Positions 36,172 to 45,412 of a DNA stretch of 64,000 bases are shown piece after piece. The position numbers were made by a program, and so were the translations under genes. The stretch is from an uncultured Phocaeicola sp. (GTDB lineage: Bacteria; Bacteroidota; Bacteroidia; Bacteroidales; Bacteroidaceae): contig CANPVZ010000002.1 of NCBI GenBank assembly GCA_947581855.1, positions 124,001 through 188,000 of the forward strand. Direction: 5' to 3'. How positions within the stretch are numbered: the first letter of the stretch is position 1; the number at the start of each line of letters is the position of its first letter. The notes beneath the pieces are model-generated. The model did no database searches. It saw only the letters and a list, made by a program, of their open reading frames with translations, and was not told where the DNA came from.

Positions 36172-39100
36172 ATGCAAGATTTTGTACACTTACACGTTCA
36201 TACCCAATATTCTATTCTTGACGGACAGGCAAGTATAGCCAAATTAGTAGATAAAGCCATTGCCGATGGTATGAAAGGTATGGCAGTAACCGATCATGGA
36301 AATATGTTCGGCATTAAAGAATTCATTAACTACGTTACTAAGAAAAACGATAAAGTTAAAGATGAAATAAAAAATATTAAGAAACAACTGTCCGAATTAG
36401 AAGAAAATACGGAAGTCATTGAAGGAAAAGAAGAAAAAATAATTTCACTAAAAGAGCAAATAGAAAAGGCGAATACAAAGTTCTTCAAACCAATTATCGG
36501 ATGCGAAATGTATGTCGCTCACCGCCGATTATTTAACAAAGACGGAAAACCGGACCAAAGCGGTTACCATTTAATTGTATTAGCCAAAAATGAAAAAGGA
36601 TATCACAACCTTATTAAATTAGTGTCTAAAGCATGGACCGAAGGCTATTATATGCGTCCGCGAACTGACAGAGTAGAACTTGAAAAGTATCACGAAGGCC
36701 TTATTATTTGTTCAGCCTGTTTAGGTGGAGAAATCCCCAAGCGCATTACTAATGAACAATGGGACGACGCAGAAGAAGCTATCCAATGGTATAAAAACAT
36801 ATTCGGAGACGATTACTATCTGGAATTACAACTCCATAAAGCTACCGTAACACGTGCTAACCACGAAGCATATGGCATGCAGCTTAAGGTAAATGAGAAA
36901 CTAATAGAGTATAGCAAAAAATTCAATATTAAACTCATTTGTACTAATGATGTTCATTTCGTAGATGAAGAAAATGCTGAAGCACATGACCGGTTAATTT
37001 GTTTAAGTACAGGCAAGGATTTAGATGACCCTAAACGTATGCTTTATTCAAAGCAGGAGTGGTTTAAAACCAAGGCCGAAATGAATGAAATTTTCTCTTA
37101 TATTCCTGAAGCGCTAAGTAATACAGTAGATATTTGCAACCAAGTTGAGGTATACTCGATTAATCACGATCCGATTATGCCTACATTTGCCATTCCTGAA
37201 GATTTCGGCACAGAAGAGATATATCGACAAAAATTTACGGAAGAAGATCTATTCAATGAGTTCACTCGCGATGAAAACGGCAAAGTTGTAATGGATGAAG
37301 ACACAGCCAAGGCTAAAATAAAGAAATTAGGCGGATATGATAAATTGTATCGTATCAAATTGGAAGCCGACTACCTGAAAAAGCTTGCAATGGACGGTGC
37401 ACGAAAGCTATATGGGGAAATCTTAAGCGATGAAGTGAAAGAGCGTCTGAATTTTGAATTGCATATCATGAAGACAATGGGTTTCCCCGGATATTTTCTT
37501 ATTGTACAAGATTTCATCAATGCCGCCCGAAATGAATTGGGAGTTTCCGTCGGACCAGGACGTGGATCGGCTGCTGGTTCAGCCGTAGCTTATTGCTTAG
37601 GTATCACTAAAATAGATCCAATTGCTTACAACCTACTGTTTGAGCGTTTTCTTAACCCTGATCGTATTTCTCTCCCTGATATTGATGTAGACTTCGATGA
37701 TGATGGACGTGGTGAGGTACTTCGCTGGGTTACTGAAAAATACGGTCAGGAAAAAGTAGCGCATATCATTACGTATGGTACAATGGCTACCAAGTTAGCA
37801 ATTAAGGATGTTGCCCGTGTTCAGAAAGTACCGCTACCTATTTCAGACAAGTTATGTAAATTGGTTCCTGACAAGATACCCGATAAAAAAATGAATCTGC
37901 CGAACGCTATTGCTTACGTTCCTGAATTGCAAGAAGCCGAAGCCTCTCCTGACCCAATGATACGGGATACCATTAAATATGCCAAAATGCTTGAAGGTAA
38001 TGTGCGCAACACCGGCGTGCATGCTTGTGGAACTATTATTTGTCGTGACGACATTACGGATTGGGTTCCGGTAAGTACTGCTGATGACAAAGAAACCGGC
38101 GAAAAGATGCTTGTCACTCAGTACGAAGGTTCCGTCATTGAAGAAACAGGATTAATTAAGATGGACTTCCTCGGATTGAAAACGCTATCAATTATTAAGG
38201 AAGCTTTAGAAAATATACGTTTAAGTTTGGGAAAAGAACTCGATATTGATAGTATTGACATCAATGACCCCGCAACTTATAAATTATATAGTGAAGGAAA
38301 AACCATCGGTACATTTCAGTTCGAATCGGCCGGAATGCAGAAATACTTACGTGAATTACAACCTACAACTTTTGAAGACTTGATAGCCATGAATGCTCTG
38401 TATCGACCAGGACCGATGGATTATATTCCTGACTTTATCGACCGAAAACAGGGGCGCAAACCAATTGTATACGATATTCCCGTGATGGAAAAATATCTTA
38501 AAGATACATATGGTATTACGGTTTATCAGGAGCAGGTGATGCTTCTATCTCGTTTATTGGCCGATTTCACTCGTGGCGAAAGTGATGCATTACGTAAAGC
38601 AATGGGTAAAAAGTTGCGTGACAAGTTGGATCACATGAAGCCTAAATTCATTGAAGGAGGAAAGAAGAACGGACACGATCCTATAGTCCTTGAAAAAATA
38701 TGGGCTGACTGGGAAAAATTTGCCTCATACGCCTTCAACAAATCTCATGCAACTTGCTATTCATGGGTAGCTTATCAAACAGCTTATTTGAAAGCTAACT
38801 ACCCATCACAATATATGGCCGCTACCTTAAGTCGCAACATTTCGAAAATTGACGAAATCACTAAACTAATGGACGAATGTAAGGCAATGGGAATACAGGT
38901 ACTAGGTCCGGATGTAAATGAAAGTAACATGAAATTCTCTGTCAACAAGCATGGAGATATTCGATTCGGACTTGGTGCCATAAAGGGAGTAGGTGAAAAT
39001 GCTGTAGCAGCTATCGTAGAAGAACGTAAAGCTAACGGTCCATTTAAAAATGTATTAGATTTTTTCCAACGGGTAAATTTAATATCTTGTAATAGAAAAA

Positions 39101-39969
39101 ATGTTGAAAACATTGTGTTAGCAGGCGGATTTGATGCTTTTGAAGGAGTGAAAAGAGAAACATTCTTCGCCACCAACAGCAAAGGAGAAACTTATACGGA
39201 AGCATTACTGCGCTATGGACAAAAATACCAATTGGATAAAGCTGCGGCACTGAACTCCCTGTTCGGAGACGAAAATCCGATAGATATTGCCACACCCGAA
39301 GTTCCTAAAACAGAATCATGGAACACACTGGAACGTTTGAACAAAGAAAGAGATTTAGTAGGAATCTATCTTTCCGCTCATCCATTGGATGACTATTCTA
39401 TCATTCTCGAAAATGTATGCAATACACACATGGCCGATTTAGCTGATAAAACAACCTTAGTAAATAAAGACCTGACCTTAGGCGGTATCGTCACTGGACT
39501 GAGGGAAGGACGTACAAAAACCGACAAACCTTTTGGCGTAGTCAAGATAGAAGATTACTCGGGTTCTGCCGAAATTCCATTCTTTGGACCAGATTGGCTT
39601 AATTGGAGCAATTACCTGCGTATAGGTTACTTCTTATATATCAAGGCCAAATGTGTGCCTCGTCAATGGAAACCGGACGAATTAGATATCAAAGTAAACT
39701 CTATTGAACTGCTGCCAGACATTAAAGAAAGTTTAATAGAAAAAATTACTATTACTACCCCTTTAGAAGCTCTTAATGAAGAGTTCATTACTGATTTTTC
39801 TTCCATCGTAAGCGAACATCCGGGTAATACAGAGCTCTATTTCATGATAAAAGACGGAGAAGGGAAAATGCACGTAAACATGATGTCAAGAAAAATAAAA
39901 GTGACTGTCAAAAAAGACTTAATATCATATATTAAAAGCCGACCAGAGTTGGAATTCAAAATTAATTAA
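36172..39969 (+). CDS. dnaE: DNA polymerase III alpha subunit
   Basis: 1265 aa from the ATG at 36172 (QDFVHLHVHTQYS is the family start). It is the replicative polymerase. Order: PHP domain with FVHLHVHTQYSILDG (3-17) and TDHGNMFG (about 40-47); the C-family polymerase palm with GPGRGSAAGS and LPDIDVDFDDDGR (about 503, catalytic Asp residues); tandem HhH; and an OB domain near 1060-1140 (LTLGGIVTGLREGRT). A Lys/Glu-rich coiled-coil insert (about 60-108) interrupts the PHP domain, as in other Bacteroidales DnaE proteins. It is followed by trxA. Confidence 0.97.
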   Translation: MQDFVHLHVHTQYSILDGQASIAKLVDKAIADGMKGMAVTDHGNMFGIKEFINYVTKKNDKVKDEIKNIKKQLSELEENTEVIEGKEEKIISLKEQIEKANTKFFKPIIGCEMYVAHRRLFNKDGKPDQSGYHLIVLAKNEKGYHNLIKLVSKAWTEGYYMRPRTDRVELEKYHEGLIICSACLGGEIPKRITNEQWDDAEEAIQWYKNIFGDDYYLELQLHKATVTRANHEAYGMQLKVNEKLIEYSKKFNIKLICTNDVHFVDEENAEAHDRLICLSTGKDLDDPKRMLYSKQEWFKTKAEMNEIFSYIPEALSNTVDICNQVEVYSINHDPIMPTFAIPEDFGTEEIYRQKFTEEDLFNEFTRDENGKVVMDEDTAKAKIKKLGGYDKLYRIKLEADYLKKLAMDGARKLYGEILSDEVKERLNFELHIMKTMGFPGYFLIVQDFINAARNELGVSVGPGRGSAAGSAVAYCLGITKIDPIAYNLLFERFLNPDRISLPDIDVDFDDDGRGEVLRWVTEKYGQEKVAHIITYGTMATKLAIKDVARVQKVPLPISDKLCKLVPDKIPDKKMNLPNAIAYVPELQEAEASPDPMIRDTIKYAKMLEGNVRNTGVHACGTIICRDDITDWVPVSTADDKETGEKMLVTQYEGSVIEETGLIKMDFLGLKTLSIIKEALENIRLSLGKELDIDSIDINDPATYKLYSEGKTIGTFQFESAGMQKYLRELQPTTFEDLIAMNALYRPGPMDYIPDFIDRKQGRKPIVYDIPVMEKYLKDTYGITVYQEQVMLLSRLLADFTRGESDALRKAMGKKLRDKLDHMKPKFIEGGKKNGHDPIVLEKIWADWEKFASYAFNKSHATCYSWVAYQTAYLKANYPSQYMAATLSRNISKIDEITKLMDECKAMGIQVLGPDVNESNMKFSVNKHGDIRFGLGAIKGVGENAVAAIVEERKANGPFKNVLDFFQRVNLISCNRKNVENIVLAGGFDAFEGVKRETFFATNSKGETYTEALLRYGQKYQLDKAAALNSLFGDENPIDIATPEVPKTESWNTLERLNKERDLVGIYLSAHPLDDYSIILENVCNTHMADLADKTTLVNKDLTLGGIVTGLREGRTKTDKPFGVVKIEDYSGSAEIPFFGPDWLNWSNYLRIGYFLYIKAKCVPRQWKPDELDIKVNSIELLPDIKESLIEKITITTPLEALNEEFITDFSSIVSEHPGNTELYFMIKDGEGKMHVNMMSRKIKVTVKKDLISYIKSRPELEFKIN

Positions 39970-39977
39970 TATCTTTG
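39949..39977 (+). promoter_or_regulatory. Promoter for trxA (-33/-7)
   Basis: TATCTTTG (39970-39977) fits TAnnTTTG with TTG (39949-39951) 18 bp upstream, beginning one base after the dnaE stop. trxA therefore has its own promoter. Confidence 0.6.
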
Positions 39978-40005
39978 CGAAAAACATTTTAAATATAGAA
40001 GACTT

Positions 40006-40320
40006 ATGGCATTAGAAATTACAGATGGAAACTTTGAGGCTTTAATAGCAGAAGGAAAGCCTGTAGTAGTAGATTTTTGGGCTACATGGTGCGGCCCTTG
40101 TAAGAAAATCGCCCCAGATATTGAAGCTTTGGCTAAAGAATACGAAGGCCAGGTAACAATCGGAAAATGTGATGTAGACTCTAACGACGGACTGACGAGC
40201 AAATATGGTGTTCGTAACATCCCTACCGTATTGTTCATCAAAAATGGCGAAGTAGTAGACAAACAAGTAGGTGCCGCTCCAAAAGCTGCATTTGAAGAAA
40301 AAATCAAATCTCTACTTTAA
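40006..40320 (+). CDS. trxA: Thioredoxin
   Basis: 104 aa, normal length. The redox site WCGPC is at 28-32 and the cis-Pro loop NIPTV at about 72-76. It is a cytoplasmic disulfide reductase with no signal peptide. It has its own promoter after dnaE and a hairpin terminator after it. Confidence 0.96.
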   Translation: MALEITDGNFEALIAEGKPVVVDFWATWCGPCKKIAPDIEALAKEYEGQVTIGKCDVDSNDGLTSKYGVRNIPTVLFIKNGEVVDKQVGAAPKAAFEEKIKSLL

Positions 40321-40343
40321 CTTTATTTGTTTAATATTTAATT

Positions 40344-40402
40344 ACGAAGCGAAGAATCTGTAATAATCCGTACATTACGGACAAGGTTCTTCGCTTTGTT
40401 AT
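40344..40402 (+). terminator. Terminator after trxA
   Basis: ACGAAGCGAAGAA pairs with TTCTTCGCTTTGT across an about 30-nt loop, followed by a T-rich tail. Confidence 0.6.
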
Positions 40403-40437
40403 TTATTTAAAGAAAAATCTCTAAAAAACAAACGCAT

Positions 40438-40773
40438 ATGAATCAAAAAGACGAGTTCTTAATAGAAGATGAAGACGATGAAAAGACTATCGAATTTATC
40501 AAGAACTATTTACCACAAGATTTAAAAGGAAAGTTCTCAGATGACGAATTGTATTACTTTCTGGATGTAATTGTGGACTATTACTCAACAAGCGGTTGCT
40601 TGGATGTCGAACCCGACGAAGACGGATACATTAATATTGATCAAGATGAAATAGTGAATTACATTGTAGCCGAAGCCAAGAAAGACCAAATGGGCGAATA
40701 TGATCCGGAAGAAATTCTTTTTGTAGTGCAAGGCGAAATGGAATACGGAAATTCTATCGGTCAAATAGATTAA
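40438..40773 (+). CDS. Conserved acidic protein, unknown function
   Basis: 111 aa, very acidic (for example IEDEDDEKT at 9-17 and VEPDEDGYINIDQDEI at about 57-72). It has no signal peptide or membrane helix, so is cytosolic. Bacteroidales carry similar small acidic proteins near trxA, but I know no function. The size and charge resemble an RNA-polymerase or DNA-mimic accessory protein, which is speculation. It has its own terminator. Confidence 0.75.
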   Translation: MNQKDEFLIEDEDDEKTIEFIKNYLPQDLKGKFSDDELYYFLDVIVDYYSTSGCLDVEPDEDGYINIDQDEIVNYIVAEAKKDQMGEYDPEEILFVVQGEMEYGNSIGQID

Positions 40774-40875
40774 CTAATGGAACAATCCGACAACAGAAAA
40801 CCATTACTTTATATAAGTTTTTTCCAACAATATATAATGTAAACAAAGATATCCTTAATACACTGAAGCTAAGAG

Positions 40876-40910
40876 AAGAAGGTGTCTGAAAAGGATACCT
40901 TCTTTTTTTG
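40876..40910 (+). terminator. Strong terminator after the acidic protein gene
   Basis: AAGAAGGTGTC pairs with GATACCTTCTT (one G-T pair) around a 7-nt loop, followed by TTTTTT. Confidence 0.8.
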
Positions 40911-41007
40911 TTATGCCGCCCTTTTATTATCCATTTTTATATTTAAACCCTCTTTGTTTTTCTCAATGATCACTTTTCAAGGGACATTCAGGAAATACTA
41001 TAAAATT

Positions 41008-41054
41008 AGCCAACTAATTCAAGCTCAAAGTATTGCGAATTAGTTGGCTTTTTT
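41008..41054 (+). terminator. Hairpin with T-run inside the IS left end
   Basis: AGCCAACTAATTC pairs perfectly with GAATTAGTTGGCT, followed by TTTTT. Such hairpins near IS ends shield the transposase from outside transcription. Confidence 0.65.
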
Positions 41055-41122
41055 GTATCTTTAGATATTGCCCCGAAAATAAGGTTTGACAGCCAAAACG
41101 GGGGAAATACCAGAACTAAGAT

Positions 41123-41386
41123 ATGGCGAAGATACAAAATATTTCAGAAATTCACCCTACTTTGGGCTTTACAGAGTTCGATATTGTTGAAAAATACCGC
41201 AAAAGTTTTAAGGAGAGCGAACTTGGGCGTCTTCACTCCGTGTTTCCGTTCGCCGGTATAGCGGCAGGGGTCGGCTTGTGGCAGCAGCGGTCGGGTCGCA
41301 GGAGTTGTTTCACTCCTTCAGCAAAGATAGCCCTTATGGTGCTGAAGGCCTACACCGGATTCTCCGTTTTTAGGGACATTTACTGA
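41123..41386 (+). pseudogene. Transposase N-terminal fragment
   Basis: 87 codons beginning MAKIQNISEIHPTLGFTEF and continuing through SELGRLHSVFPF and FTPSAKIALMVLKAYTGFS, then ending at a TGA inside the right terminal repeat. The N-terminal text looks like a Bacteroidota DDE transposase start; the catalytic part is absent. The family is not assigned. Confidence 0.65.
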
Positions 41387-41671
41387 ATATCCCTTTCAAG
41401 AAGTTATCCTACAGAAATAAGGAAAAAAACAAAGAGAACTGACTTTTTTAGCCAGTTTCTTTTTTACAATACTCAAGATACATGTCTATCACGCATGAAA
41501 CAAAAATATGAAAGACACACATATTCCTTTCTAAAAGAAATCGATAAATGCCAATAAGCATACACTAAGTACCTAAGAAAAGTCTAAATGTTCTTTTTCC
41601 AATCTGCAAAATAAAATAAAGCGTTCAAATAGAAAACAGACAAAGTTCCGCAAAATCACAACAATATCTTA

Positions 41672-41890
41672 TCAGTGCGGATTCGTATGAAAGAAGAAAT
41701 AAAAAGCCATTCCTAGCATAATAAGCCCGACCAAACCATAAAACAAGCGTGCTCTCTTCCGCCCTACATTTCGCACTATGAACTGCGCATTCTGAGCCGT
41801 GAAGAACCAATTCCAGTTAAAAACACTTGCCAATAACGACAGTATACCGGCTACGGCAAACAACGCTTGTACAAAATAATGCGCTCCCAT
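41672..41890 (-). CDS. Imm17-family small membrane protein
   Basis: 72 aa from the ATG at 41890 (MGAHYFVQAL). The longer frame overlaps tsaE. Two membrane helices (about 7-25 and 47-66) flank NWNWFFTAQNAQFIVRN and GRKRARLFYG, the pattern of the immunity-17 family. Imm17 was named from polymorphic-toxin loci, but no toxin gene is near, and the gene is usually found next to tsaE in Bacteroides. It lies 10 bp after tsaE, so is probably co-transcribed. An actual immunity role here is doubtful. Confidence 0.7.
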   Translation of the reverse strand: MGAHYFVQALFAVAGILSLLASVFNWNWFFTAQNAQFIVRNVGRKRARLFYGLVGLIMLGMAFYFFFHTNPH

Positions 41891-41900
41891 AATGATAGGA

Positions 41901-42320
41901 TTATCCCTCGAATTTAAGGATACGAGAACCGTCTTCCTGTTCGTCAATCGTTACCTTTACAGCATCTAGCGGAAGTAGTTCCTCCACCAATTCCGGCCAT
42001 TCTATAAAACAAAGCGCACCGCTATAAAAATAATCCTCATATCCCATATCATAGACCTCTTCCAATCGCTTGATACGATAGAAATCAAAATGATAAATAA
42101 GTTCACCACTCTCCGAACGATATTCATTGACTATTGCAAAAGTAGGAGACGTAATCACATCTTCCGTCACACCAAGACATTCGCACAAAGCTTTGATAAA
42201 GGTTGTCTTACCCGCTCCCATTTTACCATAAAAAGCAAACACAGTATTATCGCCCATAGCTTGAATAAAGGCTTTTGCCGCTTCATGAATGTTACTTAAA
42301 GAATCAATTCTGATTTCCAT
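41901..42320 (-). CDS. tsaE: tRNA threonylcarbamoyladenosine biosynthesis ATPase TsaE
   Basis: 139 aa. P-loop [12 protein letters not shown] (about 32-43), [12 protein letters not shown] (about 58) and HFDFYRI (about 76) are all family hallmarks. With TsaB, TsaC and TsaD it makes the t6A modification of ANN-decoding tRNAs. It is cytoplasmic and in an operon with the downstream Imm17-type gene. Confidence 0.95.
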   Translation of the reverse strand: MEIRIDSLSNIHEAAKAFIQAMGDNTVFAFYGKMGAGKTTFIKALCECLGVTEDVITSPTFAIVNEYRSESGELIYHFDFYRIKRLEEVYDMGYEDYFYSGALCFIEWPELVEELLPLDAVKVTIDEQEDGSRILKFEG

Positions 42321-42391
42321 ATCGCTTTTATTTTCTGTTAATTATTAGAGTTTATATAGAATAAGGAACAGGGCTATTGAAAACCAATGTC

Positions 42392-43216
42392 CTAAAACCT
42401 TATGTTTATTTTACATATAGATTTCCCAATCTTGCAACCGACATAAATCAGGATAGAAAAAAATATAATGGATGCACCGGACGGCACATTATAAGCATAA
42501 GAGATAAACAAACCACCCAAACAACTGGCATAGCCTATCAGAACAGACCACACAATAATCAGTTTATAACGGTAAGTAAACAAATTGGCCGTCATCTGCG
42601 GAATAGTTAATAAAGAGATTGCCAATACAATCCCCACCATACGAAGACAGGAAACAATGGTCAATGCAATGAACATCATTAATACATATTCGAAAAACAA
42701 TACCGGAATACGCTGGGAACGGGCAAATTCCCTGTCAAATGAAACATATATAATCGGATTCAGGAAGATCGTAAAGAAAAGCATCATTACCACCGAAAGA
42801 ATTACTAGAATATAAATATCGGAACGAGTTATAGTTAAAATATTGCCAAACAAATAAGAGGACAAATCCGGAGCAAAACCGGGAGAAAGAAAACTAAATA
42901 TAATACCTACAGCCATACCAAATGTCCAAAATACAGCAATAGCGGAATCTTCGCGCATATCTTTCCGCCGACTCAACCATTCCACACCAAAAGCCGACAA
43001 TACGGAAAAAACAGCAGCCGACAATATCGGAGAAAAACCAAAGAAGACTCCCAGCCCTATTCCTCCAAAAGAAGCATGCGTGATACCGCCACTGATAAAA
43101 ACCAGCCGTCTGGTAACTATATATGTACCAATCAGACCACAAGCAACGCTCGCAAAGAGGCTACCCAACAAGGCATTCTGAAAAAATGTATACTGTAATA
43201 TATTCATATCTACCAT
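42392..43216 (-). CDS. Metal ABC transporter permease (ZnuB/MntB family)
   Basis: 274 aa (or 271 aa from the next ATG). About eight hydrophobic helices in the ABC-3 permease fold, with the family text GGITHASFGGIGLG (about 38-51). It would form the membrane channel for Zn2+ or Mn2+ import. No binding protein or ATPase gene is adjacent, so its partners must be elsewhere. The gene is preceded by an unknown protein 13 bp upstream, in the same transcription direction. Confidence 0.88.
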   Translation of the reverse strand: MVDMNILQYTFFQNALLGSLFASVACGLIGTYIVTRRLVFISGGITHASFGGIGLGVFFGFSPILSAAVFSVLSAFGVEWLSRRKDMREDSAIAVFWTFGMAVGIIFSFLSPGFAPDLSSYLFGNILTITRSDIYILVILSVVMMLFFTIFLNPIIYVSFDREFARSQRIPVLFFEYVLMMFIALTIVSCLRMVGIVLAISLLTIPQMTANLFTYRYKLIIVWSVLIGYASCLGGLFISYAYNVPSGASIIFFSILIYVGCKIGKSICKINIRF

Positions 43217-43229
43217 ACTTTTTCTTAAT

Positions 43230-43658
43230 CTAATGTTTATCCGGCATTCGCCTCTCTCCTACTATCAGAAACACCTCATCCTTCAGTTCATCCGGCAGTT
43301 CAATTCCACGCAATTGCAAACTGCGCACCCATCCGGCTACATCCGTCTCCAGCATCGTATAGAATACGTCCCGGAACTCTTCTATCTGCTCGTTTTCGTA
43401 ATCATTGGAAGGAACACCTTTATAACGGTCCAATTCTTCATCGTCATAATATTCAATTTGCTTACTGACAGCCGCCAGCAAGCTCTCTTTCTCACAGATT
43501 TCATGTTGTCCGCAACACTCCGCATCGGCAAGTTGTACAGTGGGCATTTCATCCAACTCCCCACGTTCCACTTTCTTACGAAGCACACGATTACGCCGGA
43601 TGCCTAACAAAAAGGTAACCAACGCTAACACAACTAAACTGATCAGCAAAATCCACAT
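43230..43658 (-). CDS. Membrane-anchored protein of unknown function beside the permease
   Basis: 142 aa. An N-terminal membrane helix (2-20) with a basic flank (GIRRNRVLRKK) implies a cytoplasmic C-terminus. The soluble part holds CCGQHEIC (about 48-55), a possible metal site, and acidic helices. It precedes the ZnuB-like permease by 13 bp and is likely in the same operon, hinting at a role in metal handling; no family was recognised. Confidence 0.75.
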   Translation of the reverse strand: MWILLISLVVLALVTFLLGIRRNRVLRKKVERGELDEMPTVQLADAECCGQHEICEKESLLAAVSKQIEYYDDEELDRYKGVPSNDYENEQIEEFRDVFYTMLETDVAGWVRSLQLRGIELPDELKDEVFLIVGERRMPDKH

Positions 43659-43820
43659 ACTATAAATTCATTTAAGTGTTGCCGGAATTCTATCTTTTAA
43701 CAGCACAGAACTTATCTCTCGGCCTCTTTTATATATGCTATAAAGACTTCTGCCGAAGCTCTGCATACTTCTACCTTCCTGCCGGAGACAAAGTCCTCCT
43801 ACTACTAAGGAGAATATGAA

Positions 43821-45050
43821 TTACCTCACTTCCGCTAGCGTAAATCCGGCTTGTTGCAAATGTTCCCAATAATGAGGATACGACTTGGAAACTACTCCGG
43901 GTTCGTTTATTCGTATCTCCGGTCGGACAAGACATGCCGGAGCAAAGGCCATAGCCATACGATGATCTTCGTAGGTATCAATCACGGGACAATTATCTGC
44001 TTCTGTCCGTTCACCATTCCAAAAAAGTACGGAATTATTCTCTTCCTTTATCGAATAGCCCAATTTACCCAACTCCTTAATTAATGCAGCAATACGGTCA
44101 GTCTCCTTTATTTTTAAGCTTTGCAACCCCATAAAGCGAAAAGGTATTCCCGACAAAGCACATGTAACCACAAAAGTCTGCGCCAAATCGGGTTGATTCA
44201 CAAAATCATACTCCATATAATCAACCATTTCAGCCGTCTTTTTCAATACAACTCCGTTCTTTTCATAAACGGTTTGTACCCCTAACTGTTCAAATAATGC
44301 AGCAACTGCCGAATCACCCTGATAACTCTTGGGAAAAAGTCCAGTCAAACAAACCTCCGCTTCCTTAGAAAGAGCCGTTATCTGATACCAATACGAAGCT
44401 GCACTCCAATCACTCTCCACCACGAAAGGAATTGACCGGTAAGGAGAAGGTTTCACGCAAATCTCATTCTCGGCAAACCAATCCGCCTCTGCACCAAAAT
44501 CCTTCATCAGTTGCAGCGTCAAATGAATATAAGGCCGAGAAACTATCTCCCCTTCTAAATGCAAGGTCAAACCTTGCGGCAACATCGGTCCAATCATCAA
44601 CAACGCCGATATATACTGTGAACTGACATTCCCCTGCAACGATATTTTCTTTCCGCTTAATTGTTTTCCGGTAATTCGTAATGGCGGAAATCCTTCATTC
44701 CCTGCATATTCGATATCCGCTCCCAAACTCCGCAACGCATCCACCAAAATACGGATAGGACGTTGTTGCATACGCTGAGTACCGGTTATAACCTTTGTTC
44801 CCGATGTAATAGACAAATATGCGGTGAGAAAACGCATAGCCGTCCCTGCCGCTTTGATATCCAAAGTTTCTCCTTTTTCGTTCAACGAATGTATCATCAC
44901 CTGCGTATCGTCACAGTCGGAAAGATTCTCAGGAAAATATTCGCCATTGCCTAAAGCGTTGATAATAAGCACGCGATTACTAATACTTTTTGAGGTAGGC
45001 AAAGGGACAATGGTATGTATGGAGGCCGGAGCCGTTACTTTTATTTGCAT
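43821..45050 (-). CDS. aroA: 3-phosphoshikimate 1-carboxyvinyltransferase (EPSP synthase)
   Basis: 409 aa from the ATG at 45050 (MQIKVTAPASI is the family start; the track's longer frame has no support). Seen: substrate loop PTSKSISNRVLI (about 18-29), GTAMRFLTAYL (about 77), RPIRILVDALRSLGA (about 100), DHRMAMAFAPA (about 366, with the active Asp/His/Arg cluster). It adds enolpyruvyl from PEP to shikimate-3-phosphate. It is shorter than many bacterial AroA proteins, a known Bacteroidota trait. The neighbouring aro gene is the distant aroB. Confidence 0.95.
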   Translation of the reverse strand: MQIKVTAPASIHTIVPLPTSKSISNRVLIINALGNGEYFPENLSDCDDTQVMIHSLNEKGETLDIKAAGTAMRFLTAYLSITSGTKVITGTQRMQQRPIRILVDALRSLGADIEYAGNEGFPPLRITGKQLSGKKISLQGNVSSQYISALLMIGPMLPQGLTLHLEGEIVSRPYIHLTLQLMKDFGAEADWFAENEICVKPSPYRSIPFVVESDWSAASYWYQITALSKEAEVCLTGLFPKSYQGDSAVAALFEQLGVQTVYEKNGVVLKKTAEMVDYMEYDFVNQPDLAQTFVVTCALSGIPFRFMGLQSLKIKETDRIAALIKELGKLGYSIKEENNSVLFWNGERTEADNCPVIDTYEDHRMAMAFAPACLVRPEIRINEPGVVSKSYPHYWEHLQQAGFTLAEVR

Positions 45051-45203
45051 TTTACGTAAAACTTCAACATTTAGCTGCAAAAATAGCAATAAAAGCAATA
45101 AGAGTCACATTTTTACAGTGAAAACCTTTGTAGAACCTGAAAGAGCTTTTGCAAGACTGTTTATTCTTTTTCAATAGAACAGATATAAAAACTAACAGAA
45201 TTA

Positions 45204-45234
45204 TTTGCTATTTCAAAAATAAGCACTACTTTTG
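45204..45234 (+). promoter_or_regulatory. tRNA promoter (-33/-7)
   Basis: TTTG (45204-45207) and TACTTTTG (45227-45234) are separated by 19 bp, a textbook Bacteroidales promoter, 11 bp before the tRNA. Confidence 0.75.
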
Positions 45235-45245
45235 CATCCGCAATT

Positions 45246-45320
45246 CGGGGTGTAGCTCAGCCCGGTTAGAGTACTCGTCTGGGGGGCGAGTGGTCGCTAG
45301 TTCGAATCTAGTCACCCCGA
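45246..45320 (+). tRNA. tRNA-Pro (anticodon GGG)
   Basis: 75 nt. Acceptor CGGGGTG pairs with CACCCCG (45313-45319), with discriminator A. The anticodon arm CTCGT-CTGGGGG-GCGAG places GGG in the loop. T arm GCTAG-TTCGAAT-CTAGT is normal. The CCA end is not encoded. A terminator follows at 45333. Confidence 0.95.
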
Positions 45321-45332
45321 CAAGCTGAGCAG

Positions 45333-45367
45333 AAAGGAGTAAAATTTCAGACTTTACTCCTTTTTCT
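45333..45367 (+). terminator. Terminator after tRNA-Pro
   Basis: AAAGGAGTAAA pairs perfectly with TTTACTCCTTT around a 9-nt loop, followed by TTTC. Confidence 0.8.
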
Positions 45368-45412
45368 TTTTCTACCATACTATCTTTCCGGTTCAATATT
45401 ACAAATTCGTTT

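Larger units (their letters stand above)
40979..41396. mobile_element. Internally deleted insertion sequence (about 418 bp)
   Basis: Terminal inverted repeats are AAGGGACATTCAGGAAAT (40979) and, read on the minus strand from 41396, AAAGGGATATTCAGTAAAT. Inside are a hairpin terminator near the left end (41008-41054) and only the N-terminal part of a transposase (41123-41386). The remainder of the transposase has been deleted, joining the 5' part straight to the right end. Confidence 0.65.

Noticed and set aside
36220..36500. Foreign insertion in dnaE (Lys/Glu coiled-coil)
   Set aside because: The same kind of insert in the PHP domain is present in other Bacteroidales DnaE proteins, so it is a lineage trait.
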